Shown here: in pieces, positions 9,918 through 18,377 of the stretch | Layout of the letters: the number at the start of each line of letters is the position of its first letter | How positions within the stretch are numbered: position 1 is the stretch's first letter | DNA from: Halomonas sp. A40-4 | GTDB taxonomy: Bacteria; Pseudomonadota; Gammaproteobacteria; Pseudomonadales; Halomonadaceae | Assembly: GCF_015767635.1 (NCBI RefSeq) | Contig: NZ_CP065230.1 | Span: forward strand, 1,612,001-1,676,000 | Direction: 5' to 3' | DNA: 64,000 nt | Position numbers and translations under genes: made by a program | Notes under the pieces: generated by a model | What the model was told of the DNA's origin: nothing | Database searches by the model: none | The model's input: only the letters and a program-made list of their open reading frames with translations

Positions 9918-10708
9918 GCGGCTGGCTGAAAATCGTCGGCCTGGGGCCGGGCAGCGACACACTGGTAACGCCCGAGGTGTCGGCGGTGCTTGCCGAGGCC
10001 ACCGATGTGGTGGGCTATGTGCCCTACGTGGAACGCGTCGCGCCCAGGGCGGGGCTTGTGCGCCATGGCTCGGACAACCGGGAAGAAATCCAGCGGGCCG
10101 AGCAGGCGCTGACGATGGCCTCTGACGGCCGTCGCGTGGCGGTGGTGTCCTCCGGCGATCCGGGCGTGTTTGCCATGGCCTCGGCGGTGTTTGAAGCCTT
10201 GGAAGCAGGCGATGCCCAGTGGCGCTCGCTGGACGTTCAGGTACTGCCGGGGATTTCCGCCATGCTGGCCGCCAGTGCCAGCGTCGGCGCGCCGCTGGGG
10301 CACGACTTCTGCTGCATTAATCTATCCGACAACCTCAAGCCCTGGGCGCTGATTGAAAAGCGCCTGCGCCTGGCCGCCGAGGCCGACTTTGCCATGGCGT
10401 TCTACAACCCGCGCTCCAGGGCGCGGCCAGAAGGCTTTGTGCGTACCCTGGAGGTGCTGCTTGACGCCTGCGGGCCGGAAAGGCTGATCATTTTTGCCCG
10501 CGCTGTCTCGACTCCGGATGAGTCGATTCGCGTGACCACCCTGGGCGAGGCGACGCCGGAGATGGCAGACATGCGCACCCTGGTCATCGTGGGTTCCAGC
10601 CAGACGCGGCGCATTGAAAGGCAAGGCCATGAACCGAGCGAACCCTGGGTTTATACCCCTCGCTCGGTGGGCGCCAAAAGCCAGGCCAGCACGTCATCTA
10701 GGGCGTGA
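9914..10708 (+). CDS. cobJ: Precorrin-3B C17-methyltransferase CobJ
   Basis: 264-residue methylase that carries out C17 methylation and ring contraction of precorrin-3B to precorrin-4. Motifs: GLGPGSDTLVTPE, GYVPYVER, SSGDPGVFAMA, LPGISAMLA, and the CobJ-specific AFYNPRSRAR. ATG 9914 is chosen for the ATGA overlap with the cobI stop and the normal protein start; the frame is open farther upstream inside cobI. The 3' end overlaps the oppositely oriented cobK by 58 nt. Confidence 0.95.
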   Translation: MSGWLKIVGLGPGSDTLVTPEVSAVLAEATDVVGYVPYVERVAPRAGLVRHGSDNREEIQRAEQALTMASDGRRVAVVSSGDPGVFAMASAVFEALEAGDAQWRSLDVQVLPGISAMLAASASVGAPLGHDFCCINLSDNLKPWALIEKRLRLAAEADFAMAFYNPRSRARPEGFVRTLEVLLDACGPERLIIFARAVSTPDESIRVTTLGEATPEMADMRTLVIVGSSQTRRIERQGHEPSEPWVYTPRSVGAKSQASTSSRA

Positions 10709-11397
10709 CATTCCCGGCGTGAGGGCAGCCTAGGCCGCTCGATCATCACCACCGGCAGGCCGAGCGTGCGGGCGGCGGTGAGTTTGGACACCGCGCCGTC
10801 GCCGCCGGCGTTTTTGCACACCAGACGCTCAACGGCGTGGTCCTTGAGCAAGGCCAGATCGCCCGACGTGGTAAACGGGCCGCGCGCGACGGTGATAGTC
10901 TGGTGGGGCAGCGGTATCGGCTGCTCGGGGTGATCGACCAGCCGCAGTACATAGTGATGCTGGGGCATCGCGGCAAAGGCTTCCAGGTGTTGGCGCCCGA
11001 TGGCCAGCATGATGCGCTGGGGCGGGCTGTCCAACTGGTCCACTGCCTCGTCGATGCTGGCAGCGTGCGTCCAGTGATCGCCGGGCTGGGGTTGCCAGGC
11101 CGGGCGGGTGAATGCCATCAGGGGAATATCGCATTGCGCGGCAGCGGCCAGCGCGTGGCGGCTCATCTGCTCGGCGAAAGGGTGGGTCGCGTCAATCAGG
11201 TGGGTGATGCCCGCTTGCTTAAGGTAGTCGACCAGGCCAGCCACGCCGCCAAAACCGCCAACACGCGTCGGCAAGGGTTGCGGCTTGGGGCTGCTGACCC
11301 GCCCCGCATAACTATAGACGGCCGGGATCGAACGCTCAGCCAGCAGGCTGGCCAGGGCGCTGGCCTCTGAGGTTCCGCCAAGAATCAGGATGTTCAT
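10651..11397 (-). CDS. cobK: Precorrin-6A reductase CobK
   Basis: 248-residue NAD(P)H-dependent reductase of the corrin ring (precorrin-6A to 6B). MNILILGGTSEAS starts the Rossmann-like fold; DATHPFAEQMS, a central IGRQ segment and VCKNAGG near the C-terminus are typical of CobK/CbiJ. It is the only gene of the cluster on the minus strand. Its 3' end overlaps cobJ by 58 nt, and its start codon lies against the cobL start, so it cannot share the main operon transcript in sense. ATG 11397 is chosen because it is the canonical start; the frame extends upstream into cobL. Confidence 0.92.
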   Translation of the reverse strand: MNILILGGTSEASALASLLAERSIPAVYSYAGRVSSPKPQPLPTRVGGFGGVAGLVDYLKQAGITHLIDATHPFAEQMSRHALAAAAQCDIPLMAFTRPAWQPQPGDHWTHAASIDEAVDQLDSPPQRIMLAIGRQHLEAFAAMPQHHYVLRLVDHPEQPIPLPHQTITVARGPFTTSGDLALLKDHAVERLVCKNAGGDGAVSKLTAARTLGLPVVMIERPRLPSRRECHALDDVLAWLLAPTERGV

Positions 11398-12643
11398 AGT
11401 GGTTAACGGTAACGAGGTTCCCTGGCTGACGATAATAGGCTGGGGGGAGAGTGGCACACAGGGTCTCACGGCGGCAAGCCGCGAGGCGCTCGAGCGTGCC
11501 GAGGTGGTGTTTGGCGCCCGCCGACATCTGCGCCTGCTTGCACCCCTGAGCACTGATCAAAGCGCCGATTTGAAAGCCGACTTGAAAACCAAGCTGCGTG
11601 AATGGCCGGTGCCGTTTGCCGACGGCATCCCCCAACTGCTTGCCGAGCGCGGCCGCCGCGTGGTGATGCTGGCCTCCGGCGACCCCTTCTGGTTTGGCGC
11701 GGGCACCTCCATCGTCAGCCACCTTGAGCCCCGGGAATGGCAGGCACTGCCGTCTCCCTCCACGTTCAGCCTGGCAGCCTCCCGCCTGGGCTGGCCGCTT
11801 CAGGACTGTACCTGCCTGGGCCTGCACGCCAAGCCGTTAACCCGCGTTCGCCCCTACCTGCATCCCGGCAGGCGCGTGCTGGTGTTGGTACGCGACGGTG
11901 ACGCGGTAGCGGAGCTTGCCCAGTGGGTCTGCCAATTCGGCTTTGCAGACTCAAAACTGACGGTGCTGGAAGCCCTGGGCGGCGAGCACGAACGGGTGCG
12001 TGCCTTTCCGGCAGCGGCGACGCTTCCCGATGACATCACGCATCCGGTCGCGGTAGCGCTTGAGGTTGCAGGCGAAGGGCCCGCATTGCCGCTGACGCCT
12101 GGGTTACCTGATAGCTTTTTCGAGCACGACGGCCAGATCACCAAACAAGCCATTCGCGCCATGACCCTGGCCGCGCTGGCGCCCAAGCCCGGCGAGCGGC
12201 TATGGGATATCGGCACCGGCTCGGGCTCGATTGCCATTGAGTGGCTGCTCGCTCACCCGGATAATCAGGCGGTGGGCTTTGAGCAAAACGCAGAACGGGC
12301 AGCAAGAGCGCGCAGCAACGCAGAGAACCTGGGCGTTGATTGGCTTGAGGTCAAAGAGGGCAGCGCGCCGGACGTACTGAACGATACACCGCTGCCCGAT
12401 GCGTTATTTATCGGCGGCGGGCTATCCCAAGCGCTGTTGGACGACCTATGGCAGCGCCTGCCCGAAGGGGTGCGCGTCGTCGCCAATGCGGTGACGCTGG
12501 AGTCCGAGGCGCTGCTGGCCCACTGGCACCAGCAGGCGGGCGGCGAACTGATGCGCCTGGAACTTGCCAACGCTGCCCTCATCGGCACCCGACGGGGATG
12601 GAAGGCCAGCTATCCGATCGTGCAGTGGCGGGGCGTTCGATGA
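11390..12643 (+). CDS. cobL: Precorrin-6Y C5,15-methyltransferase (decarboxylating) CobL
   Basis: About 417-residue bifunctional enzyme. The N-terminal tetrapyrrole methylase (CbiE-like, IIGWGESGTQG, ASGDPFWFGAGT) methylates C5. The C-terminal CbiT-like Rossmann domain (LWDIGTGSGSIAIEW, FIGGGL) methylates C15 and decarboxylates the acetate side chain. ATG 11390 would overlap the cobK start codon by 8 nt. GTG 11399, 8 nt after an AGGA at 11387-11390, is an equally or more plausible start that just avoids the overlap. 3' end overlaps cobE by 4 nt. Confidence 0.94.
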   Translation: MFIVVNGNEVPWLTIIGWGESGTQGLTAASREALERAEVVFGARRHLRLLAPLSTDQSADLKADLKTKLREWPVPFADGIPQLLAERGRRVVMLASGDPFWFGAGTSIVSHLEPREWQALPSPSTFSLAASRLGWPLQDCTCLGLHAKPLTRVRPYLHPGRRVLVLVRDGDAVAELAQWVCQFGFADSKLTVLEALGGEHERVRAFPAAATLPDDITHPVAVALEVAGEGPALPLTPGLPDSFFEHDGQITKQAIRAMTLAALAPKPGERLWDIGTGSGSIAIEWLLAHPDNQAVGFEQNAERAARARSNAENLGVDWLEVKEGSAPDVLNDTPLPDALFIGGGLSQALLDDLWQRLPEGVRVVANAVTLESEALLAHWHQQAGGELMRLELANAALIGTRRGWKASYPIVQWRGVR

Positions 12644-13059
12644 AGGCGCAGACGCTGCATGTGGTTGGATTTGGCTTTCGCCGCGAGGCCACGCTTGCCT
12701 CCCTTGGTCAGGCGCTGGATCAGCTTGCCGAGCAGTACGGGGCTATTTACCAATACGGCGCTGGCGCTATCGATAAGCTGGCGGCGGCTCGTTCCATGCT
12801 GCCACTAGTCGAAGAGCTAGGACGACTGCGCAACATCGAAGTCATCACCGTAGCGGACGCCGAGCTGCCGACGGTGACAACGCTGACTCATTCCGCGCAA
12901 AGTTTACAAGCCCGAGGTACGGGCAGCGTGGCTGAGGCCGTGGCGCTGATAGCGGCGGGCCCAGGGGCAACGCTGCTAGGGCCTCGGATAATCTCAGCGG
13001 ATAGGCAAGCCACCGCCGCCCTGGCGTTGTCAGAAGTACCAGAAGGAATCACCGAATGA
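12640..13059 (+). CDS. cobE: CobE/CbiG C-terminal-domain protein
   Basis: 139-residue protein of the CobE family, related to the C-terminal domain of CbiG. It is required for corrin synthesis in aerobic producers, but its exact chemistry is less settled than that of neighbouring steps. [11 protein letters not shown] at the start and [13 protein letters not shown] with a C-terminal [11 protein letters not shown] stretch fit this family. Start at ATG 12640 from the ATGA overlap with cobL; it overlaps cobM by 4 nt. Confidence 0.85.
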   Translation: MKAQTLHVVGFGFRREATLASLGQALDQLAEQYGAIYQYGAGAIDKLAAARSMLPLVEELGRLRNIEVITVADAELPTVTTLTHSAQSLQARGTGSVAEAVALIAAGPGATLLGPRIISADRQATAALALSEVPEGITE

Positions 13060-13859
13060 CCGTTCATTTCATCGGCGCCGGGCCAGGCGCCCCTGACCTG
13101 ATCACGCTGCGCGGCCGCGACCTGATTGCCGCGAGCCCGGTGTGCCTCTATGCAGGTTCGCTGGTGCCGCAAGAACTGCTTGAACATTGCCCGCCAGGCG
13201 CTCACATCGTCAACACCGCGCCGTTGTCGCTGAACGAGATCATCCAGGAAATCCAGGCCGCCCACGCGGCAGAGCAGGATGTCGTGCGGCTGCACTCGGG
13301 GGATGTATCGGTATGGTCAGCGGTGGGGGAGCAGACCCGCCGCCTGCGTGCCCTCGAGATTCCCTACACCATCACCCCCGGCGTGCCCGCCTTTGCCGCC
13401 GCTGCGGCCAGCTTGGGCCAGGAGCTGACCCTGCCGGGCGTGGCGCAATCGGTGGTGCTGACGCGTACCTCCGGGCGCGCCAGCGCCATGCCGGACAACG
13501 AAACCCTGGCCAACTTTGCCCAAACCGGCGCGACACTGGCGATTCACCTGTCGATTCATAACCTCGCAAGCGTGGTGGCGTCGCTGACGCCGTACTACGG
13601 CGGTGACTGCCCCGTGGCCATTGTGTGGCGAGCCAGCTGGCCCGATGAAAAAATCATCAGAGGGCGCCTATCCACCATTGAGGCGTTGGCCGCCAACACG
13701 CTGCAACGCACGGCGTTGATTCTGGTGGGGCCGGTGCTTGAGAGCCAGGACTTCCAGGAAAGCGCGCTGTACGCCGTGGGCTACGATCGCCGTTTTCGGC
13801 CACAGTCCGCGGACTCGCCGTTTGCCAACCTGCCAGACGAGGAGGGCCCAGACGGATGA
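13056..13859 (+). CDS. cobM: Precorrin-4 C11-methyltransferase CobM
   Basis: 267-residue SAM-dependent methylase making precorrin-5. [34 protein letters not shown] and a [12 protein letters not shown] loop are CobM/CbiF hallmarks; LTRTSGRAS is typical of the subgroup. The 4-nt overlaps on both sides place it in the same translationally coupled block. Confidence 0.95.
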   Translation: MTVHFIGAGPGAPDLITLRGRDLIAASPVCLYAGSLVPQELLEHCPPGAHIVNTAPLSLNEIIQEIQAAHAAEQDVVRLHSGDVSVWSAVGEQTRRLRALEIPYTITPGVPAFAAAAASLGQELTLPGVAQSVVLTRTSGRASAMPDNETLANFAQTGATLAIHLSIHNLASVVASLTPYYGGDCPVAIVWRASWPDEKIIRGRLSTIEALAANTLQRTALILVGPVLESQDFQESALYAVGYDRRFRPQSADSPFANLPDEEGPDG

Positions 13860-14620
13860 CCACGCTTTCGCTGATCGGCATCGGCACGGGCAACCCAGAC
13901 CACGTCACGCTTGCCGCCGTGCGCGCCCTCAACGACGCCGACCTGATCCTGCTGCCGCGCAAAGGCGAAGCCAAAAGCGACTTGGTCGACCTGCGCCGCC
14001 TGCTGTGCCAGACCCTGCTGCGCGAGCCCGAGCAGGCTCAAATCGTCGAGTTCGACCTGCCTAAGCGAGGCGAGCGGGGCGATTACCTGGGCGCCGTCGA
14101 TGAATGGCATCACGCCATTGCCGAGGTGTGGGCGTCGCTGATAGCACACCACCTGCCCGAAGGCGGGCGGGTCGGCATGCTGATCTGGGGCGACCCCTCG
14201 CTTTACGACAGCAGCCTGCGCATCGCTGAACGCCTGTCTGCGGCCGGGCGGCAGGTAGACGTCGAGGTGGTACCCGGCATCACCAGCCTGCAGGTACTCA
14301 CCGCCGAACATAAAATCCCGCTAAATTCCCTCGCCGAACCGGTACAAATCACCACCGGCCGCCGCCTGCGCGAGCGCGGCTGGCCAAGCGACGCCGCCAC
14401 CGTCGCCGTGATGCTCGACAGCGGCGGAGCCTTTACCGCATTGCCTGCCGACGATACCTACATCTGGTGGGGCGCTTACCTGGGTATGGAAAAACAGTGC
14501 CTGATCAAAGGCTGGCTAAGCGAGGTCAGCGACGAGATCCTCCAGCGCCGCGCCAGCCTTCGCGAACAACACGGCTGGATCATGGATATTTACTTACTGG
14601 CCAAACAGCCGCTGATATGA
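13856..14620 (+). CDS. cobF: Precorrin-6A synthase (deacetylating) CobF
   Basis: 254-residue methylase that methylates C1 and extrudes acetate from precorrin-5, a step found in the aerobic pathway. [31 protein letters not shown] and [17 protein letters not shown] are CobF-type motifs. Last clear cob gene of the run; only 74 bases separate it from the next gene. Confidence 0.94.
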   Translation: MTTLSLIGIGTGNPDHVTLAAVRALNDADLILLPRKGEAKSDLVDLRRLLCQTLLREPEQAQIVEFDLPKRGERGDYLGAVDEWHHAIAEVWASLIAHHLPEGGRVGMLIWGDPSLYDSSLRIAERLSAAGRQVDVEVVPGITSLQVLTAEHKIPLNSLAEPVQITTGRRLRERGWPSDAATVAVMLDSGGAFTALPADDTYIWWGAYLGMEKQCLIKGWLSEVSDEILQRRASLREQHGWIMDIYLLAKQPLI

Positions 14621-14694
14621 CGCCGGTATCAATGTGGAATGTTTTTCCATAAAATAACCGTATCCATTAAATGACTGCGTTATCAGGAGCGACA

Positions 14695-15135
14695 ATGAGC
14701 TTTTACGTATACCTATCCGGCGAGATCCACACCGACTGGCGCGACGAAATCCAGCGCGGCGCCGACGCGGCAGGCCTGGATATCGTCTTCACCGCCCCGG
14801 TGACCGACCACGACGCCTCGGACGCCGCCGGTGACCACCTCGGCAAATCCGAAAATGGCTTCTGGCGCGACCACCAGTCCTCCAAGGTCAACGCCATCCG
14901 CACCCGCACGATGATCGAACAGGCCGACCTGGTCGTCGTACGCTTCGGTGACAAATACAAGCAATGGAACGCCGCCTTCGACGCAGGCTACTGCGCCGCC
15001 CTTGCCAAGCCCTACATCACCCTGCACAGCGAAGACATCGTCCACCCGCTAAAAGAAGTCGACGCAGGCGCCCAAGCCTGGTGCACCACCACCGACCAAG
15101 TCGTCGAAACCCTCCGCTACGTTCTCAAAGCCTAA
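14695..15135 (+). CDS. YtoQ family protein
   Basis: 146-residue protein of the YtoQ family, no established role. YLSGEIHTDWRDEI near the start, a GENGFW-like segment (KSENGFWRDHQSSKVNAIRTR in three parts) and FGDKYKQWNAAFDAGY match the family. The fold resembles nucleoside 2-deoxyribosyltransferase-like Rossmann proteins, which is inference. ATG 14695 follows AGGAG at 14685-14689 with 5-nt spacing; an ATG at 14671 has no comparable site. It follows the cob operon, but no corrin function is implied. Confidence 0.85.
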   Translation: MSFYVYLSGEIHTDWRDEIQRGADAAGLDIVFTAPVTDHDASDAAGDHLGKSENGFWRDHQSSKVNAIRTRTMIEQADLVVVRFGDKYKQWNAAFDAGYCAALAKPYITLHSEDIVHPLKEVDAGAQAWCTTTDQVVETLRYVLKA

Positions 15136-15262
15136 TAAGCCCACCCAGCGAAGTGCACGGTGCCCTGAGCGCAATTCATCGCGCAATCAGCAACCACCGT
15201 GCCACCAGTGCCTAGGGCAAGGGCCTGTAGATACCGTCTCTCTATACCAACTGCAAGGGGCT

Positions 15263-16240
15263 TCATGCTCCTTGCGGCCGATATTCACTTTGTGACTTCA
15301 ACACGCCGAAAGCGATATGCACCAATTTCCGCATAGCCGCTCCCAACGCCGACAGTGTTGGTTTACCACGGGCTTTGAGTCGTGCAAATTGCTCGCTGAT
15401 ATCAGGATTACATCGGGTCGATACGACGGCGGCCATATAAAGCTTCCGGCGGATGCCGGGCGCCCCTGCCTTGGAAAGATGGGATCGTAATTTCACCGAT
15501 GTACCTGACTCTTTTAGTATCGGTACGAGGCCCAGGAACGCGGCTGCCTGTCGAGCACTGCGAAAATCTCGACTGCGTAGTGTGGCGACCAAGCGAGCTG
15601 ACAGGACGTTTCCGATACCGGGAATACTCTCGAGTAGTTTGCGATCCTGTTTAAGCGGAGGATGCGCCTCGAAATGGTCAGCGATCGCCTGCTGCAGCCG
15701 CTGTACTTCTCGCTCAAGGGCGACCAGCATATAGCTAATGGATTCGCTCGCTTGAGTGTCGGTGTTGAATTCGGCCTTCTCCAGGCGGTTACGCTCGCGT
15801 TGCAGATCGTCCTCTACGGCTTCTAACCGGTTGATGAGACGCTTTAGCTCTCTCACCTCCGTTGGCTCTGGTTGCCACGGTTGAGGGTTCCGTTCGACCC
15901 CATAGCGGGCGAGCATCATGCTGTCCTTGCGGTCAGTCTTGCTGCGGACGCCCATCCCCTTGGCGTGATGGCGCACCTGGGCAGGGTTCAGTACGTACAC
16001 GGTGACACCAACGTCATGCAGCCAGTAAGCTAAAGGCTCATGGTAAATGCTGGTGGCTTCCAGGTAGACATGCAGGTTGCTGATATCTTCGCCGGTCTGC
16101 CTGACAAGCCAGTCGAGCAAACCTGGGTAGTCCTGATGGCGGTTGGGGAATACTTTCGTTTTCACCTTCCCCTTGCTCAAATCGCGCACCCACAGGCAAT
16201 CAAGTTTCTGTTTGCTAACATCAATGCCGATATATGCCAT
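15263..16240 (-). CDS. IS110 family transposase (DEDD recombinase)
   Basis: 325-residue transposase that appears intact. The RuvC-like N-domain shows D7 in GIDVSK, E61 in YLEATSIY, and D103/D106 in SKTDRKD, the DEDD set. After a coiled region (about 130-190) the C-terminal Tnp_20 domain has a helix-hairpin-helix-like SIPGIGNVLSARL and Ser256 in HLSKAGAPGIRRKLY, the likely catalytic serine. These enzymes cut and rejoin DNA guided by a bridge RNA from the element. It lies between ytoQ and an AT-rich two-gene module. Confidence 0.93.
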   Translation of the reverse strand: MAYIGIDVSKQKLDCLWVRDLSKGKVKTKVFPNRHQDYPGLLDWLVRQTGEDISNLHVYLEATSIYHEPLAYWLHDVGVTVYVLNPAQVRHHAKGMGVRSKTDRKDSMMLARYGVERNPQPWQPEPTEVRELKRLINRLEAVEDDLQRERNRLEKAEFNTDTQASESISYMLVALEREVQRLQQAIADHFEAHPPLKQDRKLLESIPGIGNVLSARLVATLRSRDFRSARQAAAFLGLVPILKESGTSVKLRSHLSKAGAPGIRRKLYMAAVVSTRCNPDISEQFARLKARGKPTLSALGAAMRKLVHIAFGVLKSQSEYRPQGA

Positions 16241-16249
16241 CTCGTTGTC

Positions 16250-16460
16250 TCGCCTTGTTCGTACAGCCTCTTTCGTCGCGCGAAGGGCTTTGGATACCGT
16301 CCAAATTTACGAGATAAGAAACCAGAAGGGGCCCATCTACAACGCAGGGTCAAAGCCCATCAGGAGCTCAACGGGTTACCCTTCTGGCCAGAGAGAGTGG
16401 TAGCTAATCATTCCCTCTTGAGAGACACAAGGAGCCCAGTTCATTGGGCGATCAGCATTA
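16250..16460 (-). ncRNA. Candidate IS110 bridge RNA region
   Basis: The leader just upstream of the IS110 transposase holds a perfect 9-bp inverted repeat, CCAGAAGGG (16322-16330) with CCCTTCTGG (16379-16387), closing a 48-nt segment able to form internal loops. Known IS110-group elements encode a bridge RNA of roughly 150-200 nt at this position with stem-loops carrying target- and donor-binding loops. The position and the long stem are seen directly; RNA identity, ends and guide loops are inferred. Confidence 0.3.
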
Positions 16461-16785
16461 AATCAGCCAACGAAAACAATCACTTGTACAGAGTTTCCTT
16501 CCTCACCTTTCCAACCCTGAACACACCACCTACAAAATTTACCTTCCCGACACGTGACCTAAGCCAAATTTATGAATAGAGTATGATTGAACAGAGCAAA
16601 ACAAGCGGGCACGCAAATTTTGTATATGCTGTCTGGGGTCAGATTGATGTTTTTTAAACAATGAGTTAAAGGAATGTAAGTAACTAGGTAATAGCAACAA
16701 ACGCGCGGGCACATTCATTGAGGTTATGCAGCTTGGCGTATAACCACTGTTAGAAGTTAAATGAAAAACGAAATAGGAGAATGAT
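16461..16785. other. Intergenic, AT-rich, no gene recognised
   Basis: No convincing coding frame. An ATG-rich, AT-rich stretch leads to a clear AGGAG ribosome binding site at 16775-16779 for the next gene. Weak, imperfect repeats near 16690-16765 superficially resemble a recombination site but lack a good consensus. Confidence 0.4.
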
Positions 16786-17427
16786 GTGGCAAACCTTCCT
16801 TACGCACAAACCACAACAACGCTGATAAGCATGTTGGAAAAAATTAAGACTGCCTCTGTCCCCGAAAAATTTTCCCAAGATTTCGTATCAGAGAAGCTTC
16901 TAATGAAAGGGGGAACGCCTCGATCAATTATTCCATTCATTAAGAAAATGGGGTTAGTCGGATCAGACGGCACGCCCACTGAACGATACAAGGAGTTCAG
17001 AAACCCCGCCAAATCTGGCAAAGCGATAGCTGATGCAATGCGTGAGCTTTACGAGCCCCTATTCCAGATGAACGAGTATGTTTATGACACCGACCAAAGC
17101 ACCCTTAGAGGACTGATTGTCGAAGCTACGGGAGCTGAGCAAAATTCTAGGGTTGTTCAGATGACCCTTTCTACGTTCCAAGCACTTAGGAAGCTTGCTG
17201 ACTTTGAGGCGGAGGGAAACGGAGACGTAGATTTAGAAGAGGAGGAGATTCCGCAAAGTTCAAAGAGGGAGTCACAGCTCTCTCAGATACATCATCAACA
17301 ACATTCCGGCGGGTCGGAAAGCATAAACCTGTCTTATACAATAAATCTCAACTTGCCTGCTACAACAGATATCGAGGTTTTCAACGCGATCTTTAAAAGC
17401 CTTAAAAAACATTTAATCCAGGAGTAG
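16786..17427 (+). CDS. DUF5343 domain-containing protein
   Basis: 213-residue protein. Residues about 4-140 match DUF5343: LPYAQTTTTLISMLEKI, a GGTPRSIIPFIKKMGLV core, DGTPTERYKEFRNP, then TLRGLIVEATG and STFQALRKLADF. The domain is winged-helix-like with no known activity. The C-terminal part is acidic (DVDLEEEEIP), then a predicted beta segment (INLSYTINLNLPA). GTG 16786 follows AGGAG (16775-16779) by 6 nt. Only 3 nt separate it from the HEPN gene, so they form one transcription unit. Base composition is lower in GC than the core, suggesting transfer. Function unknown; a defence role is a hypothesis. Confidence 0.85.
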   Translation: MANLPYAQTTTTLISMLEKIKTASVPEKFSQDFVSEKLLMKGGTPRSIIPFIKKMGLVGSDGTPTERYKEFRNPAKSGKAIADAMRELYEPLFQMNEYVYDTDQSTLRGLIVEATGAEQNSRVVQMTLSTFQALRKLADFEAEGNGDVDLEEEEIPQSSKRESQLSQIHHQQHSGGSESINLSYTINLNLPATTDIEVFNAIFKSLKKHLIQE

Positions 17428-17430
17428 CTG

Positions 17431-18015
17431 ATGAATAGGGCGTCAGCAATCAAGTCTTTTGCAATGACAAATATGTTGTTAGAAGCGGATCTCGACCAGA
17501 TCGAACGACAATACAATATTGATCTTGGCCGAAGAACTGAAGAGGCCAGTCATATCGAGGATACCTATTATCCTCAATTCGATGCGGCATTAAGAGGTGA
17601 AGCTCGCGGAATGTCAAAACATTATGAGCTCTTTTACTGCCTAGAAAAATCAATCCGACAGTTGATAGTCGATGTGTTTGAAGGGACCGAAGATCAAGAT
17701 TGGTGGGAGAATCTCGTCCCAGATGTAGTAAAAGCGAACGCAAAGAAAAGTATAAAGCGCGAAAAAGAGGCCGCAGTAACACCAAGATCCAAAGAACCCA
17801 TTGATTACACCACCTTCGGCGAGCTTGGTGAAATCATCAAGGCCAACTGGGGATTATTTGGCGGCGTTGTTTTTAACGATCAAAAGGCAATGGAGAAGGT
17901 TATGTCCGCGTTAAACTCACTCCGAAATCCTATCGCACATTGCTCTCCACTAGCGGAGGATGAAGTGCTTAGGCTTGAACTAGCTCTCCGAGACTGGTTC
18001 AGAATTACTAGCTAA
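17431..18015 (+). CDS. Swt1-like HEPN domain protein
   Basis: 194-residue protein whose C-terminal two-thirds look like the Swt1-type HEPN fold. Its end carries LNSLRNPIAHC, giving the R-x4-H motif (R165, H170) that forms the RNase centre of HEPN proteins. A predicted helical N-terminal region (1-60) and a central KYELFYCLEKSIRQLI-like helix precede it. It begins 3 nt after the DUF5343 stop. HEPN RNases act in toxin-antitoxin, abortive infection and other defence systems; here that role is inferred from the motif and the mobile setting. Confidence 0.8.
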   Translation: MNRASAIKSFAMTNMLLEADLDQIERQYNIDLGRRTEEASHIEDTYYPQFDAALRGEARGMSKHYELFYCLEKSIRQLIVDVFEGTEDQDWWENLVPDVVKANAKKSIKREKEAAVTPRSKEPIDYTTFGELGEIIKANWGLFGGVVFNDQKAMEKVMSALNSLRNPIAHCSPLAEDEVLRLELALRDWFRITS

Positions 18016-18377
18016 TAAGGCGTGTCACTTCTAACAAGTTGCTGCACGCGGATAAATTACTCGTTGCGCTCCTAATTTACCGGTGACAAGTTGTTGTGGC
18101 TGTTGAAAACCCGTTGACGCTCCAGCTTTGGTAGGATCGATGAAACAGAAGACGAGTGGTCAGCATGCTGCGCTTCAAGGCTTATAACTACGATCAGAAC
18201 GCCGTGGTGGTGTCAGCTCAAGCCATTCACCTTTGAACATGCCGTACACTACCTGATCGAGCACAAGTTAGACTTACCCGTTTTTCATCCCAAGCACCGT
18301 AACGGTGCGACAGTTCGGCTGGCCTATAATGCAGCTATCCAATAAATCCCGGCTATTCAAGGCGATCAACCAATATT
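18016..18377. other. Intergenic region with transposase relic
   Basis: Between the HEPN gene and the Rho-like gene. It holds the decayed transposase start (18165-18345) and otherwise no gene. The Rho-like ATG at 18378 has no clear Shine-Dalgarno sequence; AAGG at 18359-18362 is too far upstream. Confidence 0.4.
18165..18345 (+). pseudogene. N-terminal relic of an IS1182-like transposase
   Basis: Starting at ATG 18165 the frame reads MLRFKAYNYDQNAVVV and then stops. In a shifted frame it continues as TFEHAVHYLIEHKLDLPVFH and ends at 18345. Both pieces resemble the start of a family of transposases beginning with a MxRFKxYNxDQ motif and an EHxLDLS segment. A frameshift and the missing catalytic part make it a relic. 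Family assignment (IS1182-like) is from memory of these motifs and is tentative. Confidence 0.6.

Larger units (their letters stand above)
15230..16460 (-). mobile_element. IS110-family insertion sequence (approximate limits)
   Basis: An intact DEDD transposase with non-coding sequence on both sides. IS110 elements lack clear terminal inverted repeats, so limits are approximate. A hairpin, GCAAGG (15253-15258) with CCTTGC (15270-15275), spans the transposase stop. The nine bases GATACCGTC occur at both 15230-15238 and 16293-16301, each preceded by a similar AAGGGC segment, a possible core or end signal. The longer non-coding side is upstream of the transposase (16241 onward), the usual place for the guide RNA in IS110-group elements. 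The right limit is arbitrary. Confidence 0.6.

Noticed and set aside
16040..16579. Plus-strand gene across the IS110 start
   Set aside because: Antisense to the transposase for half its length and no family resemblance.
16690..16765. attC-like or integron-type site
   Set aside because: Only scattered matches to GTTRRRY/RYYYAAC cores; no integrase or cassette array nearby.
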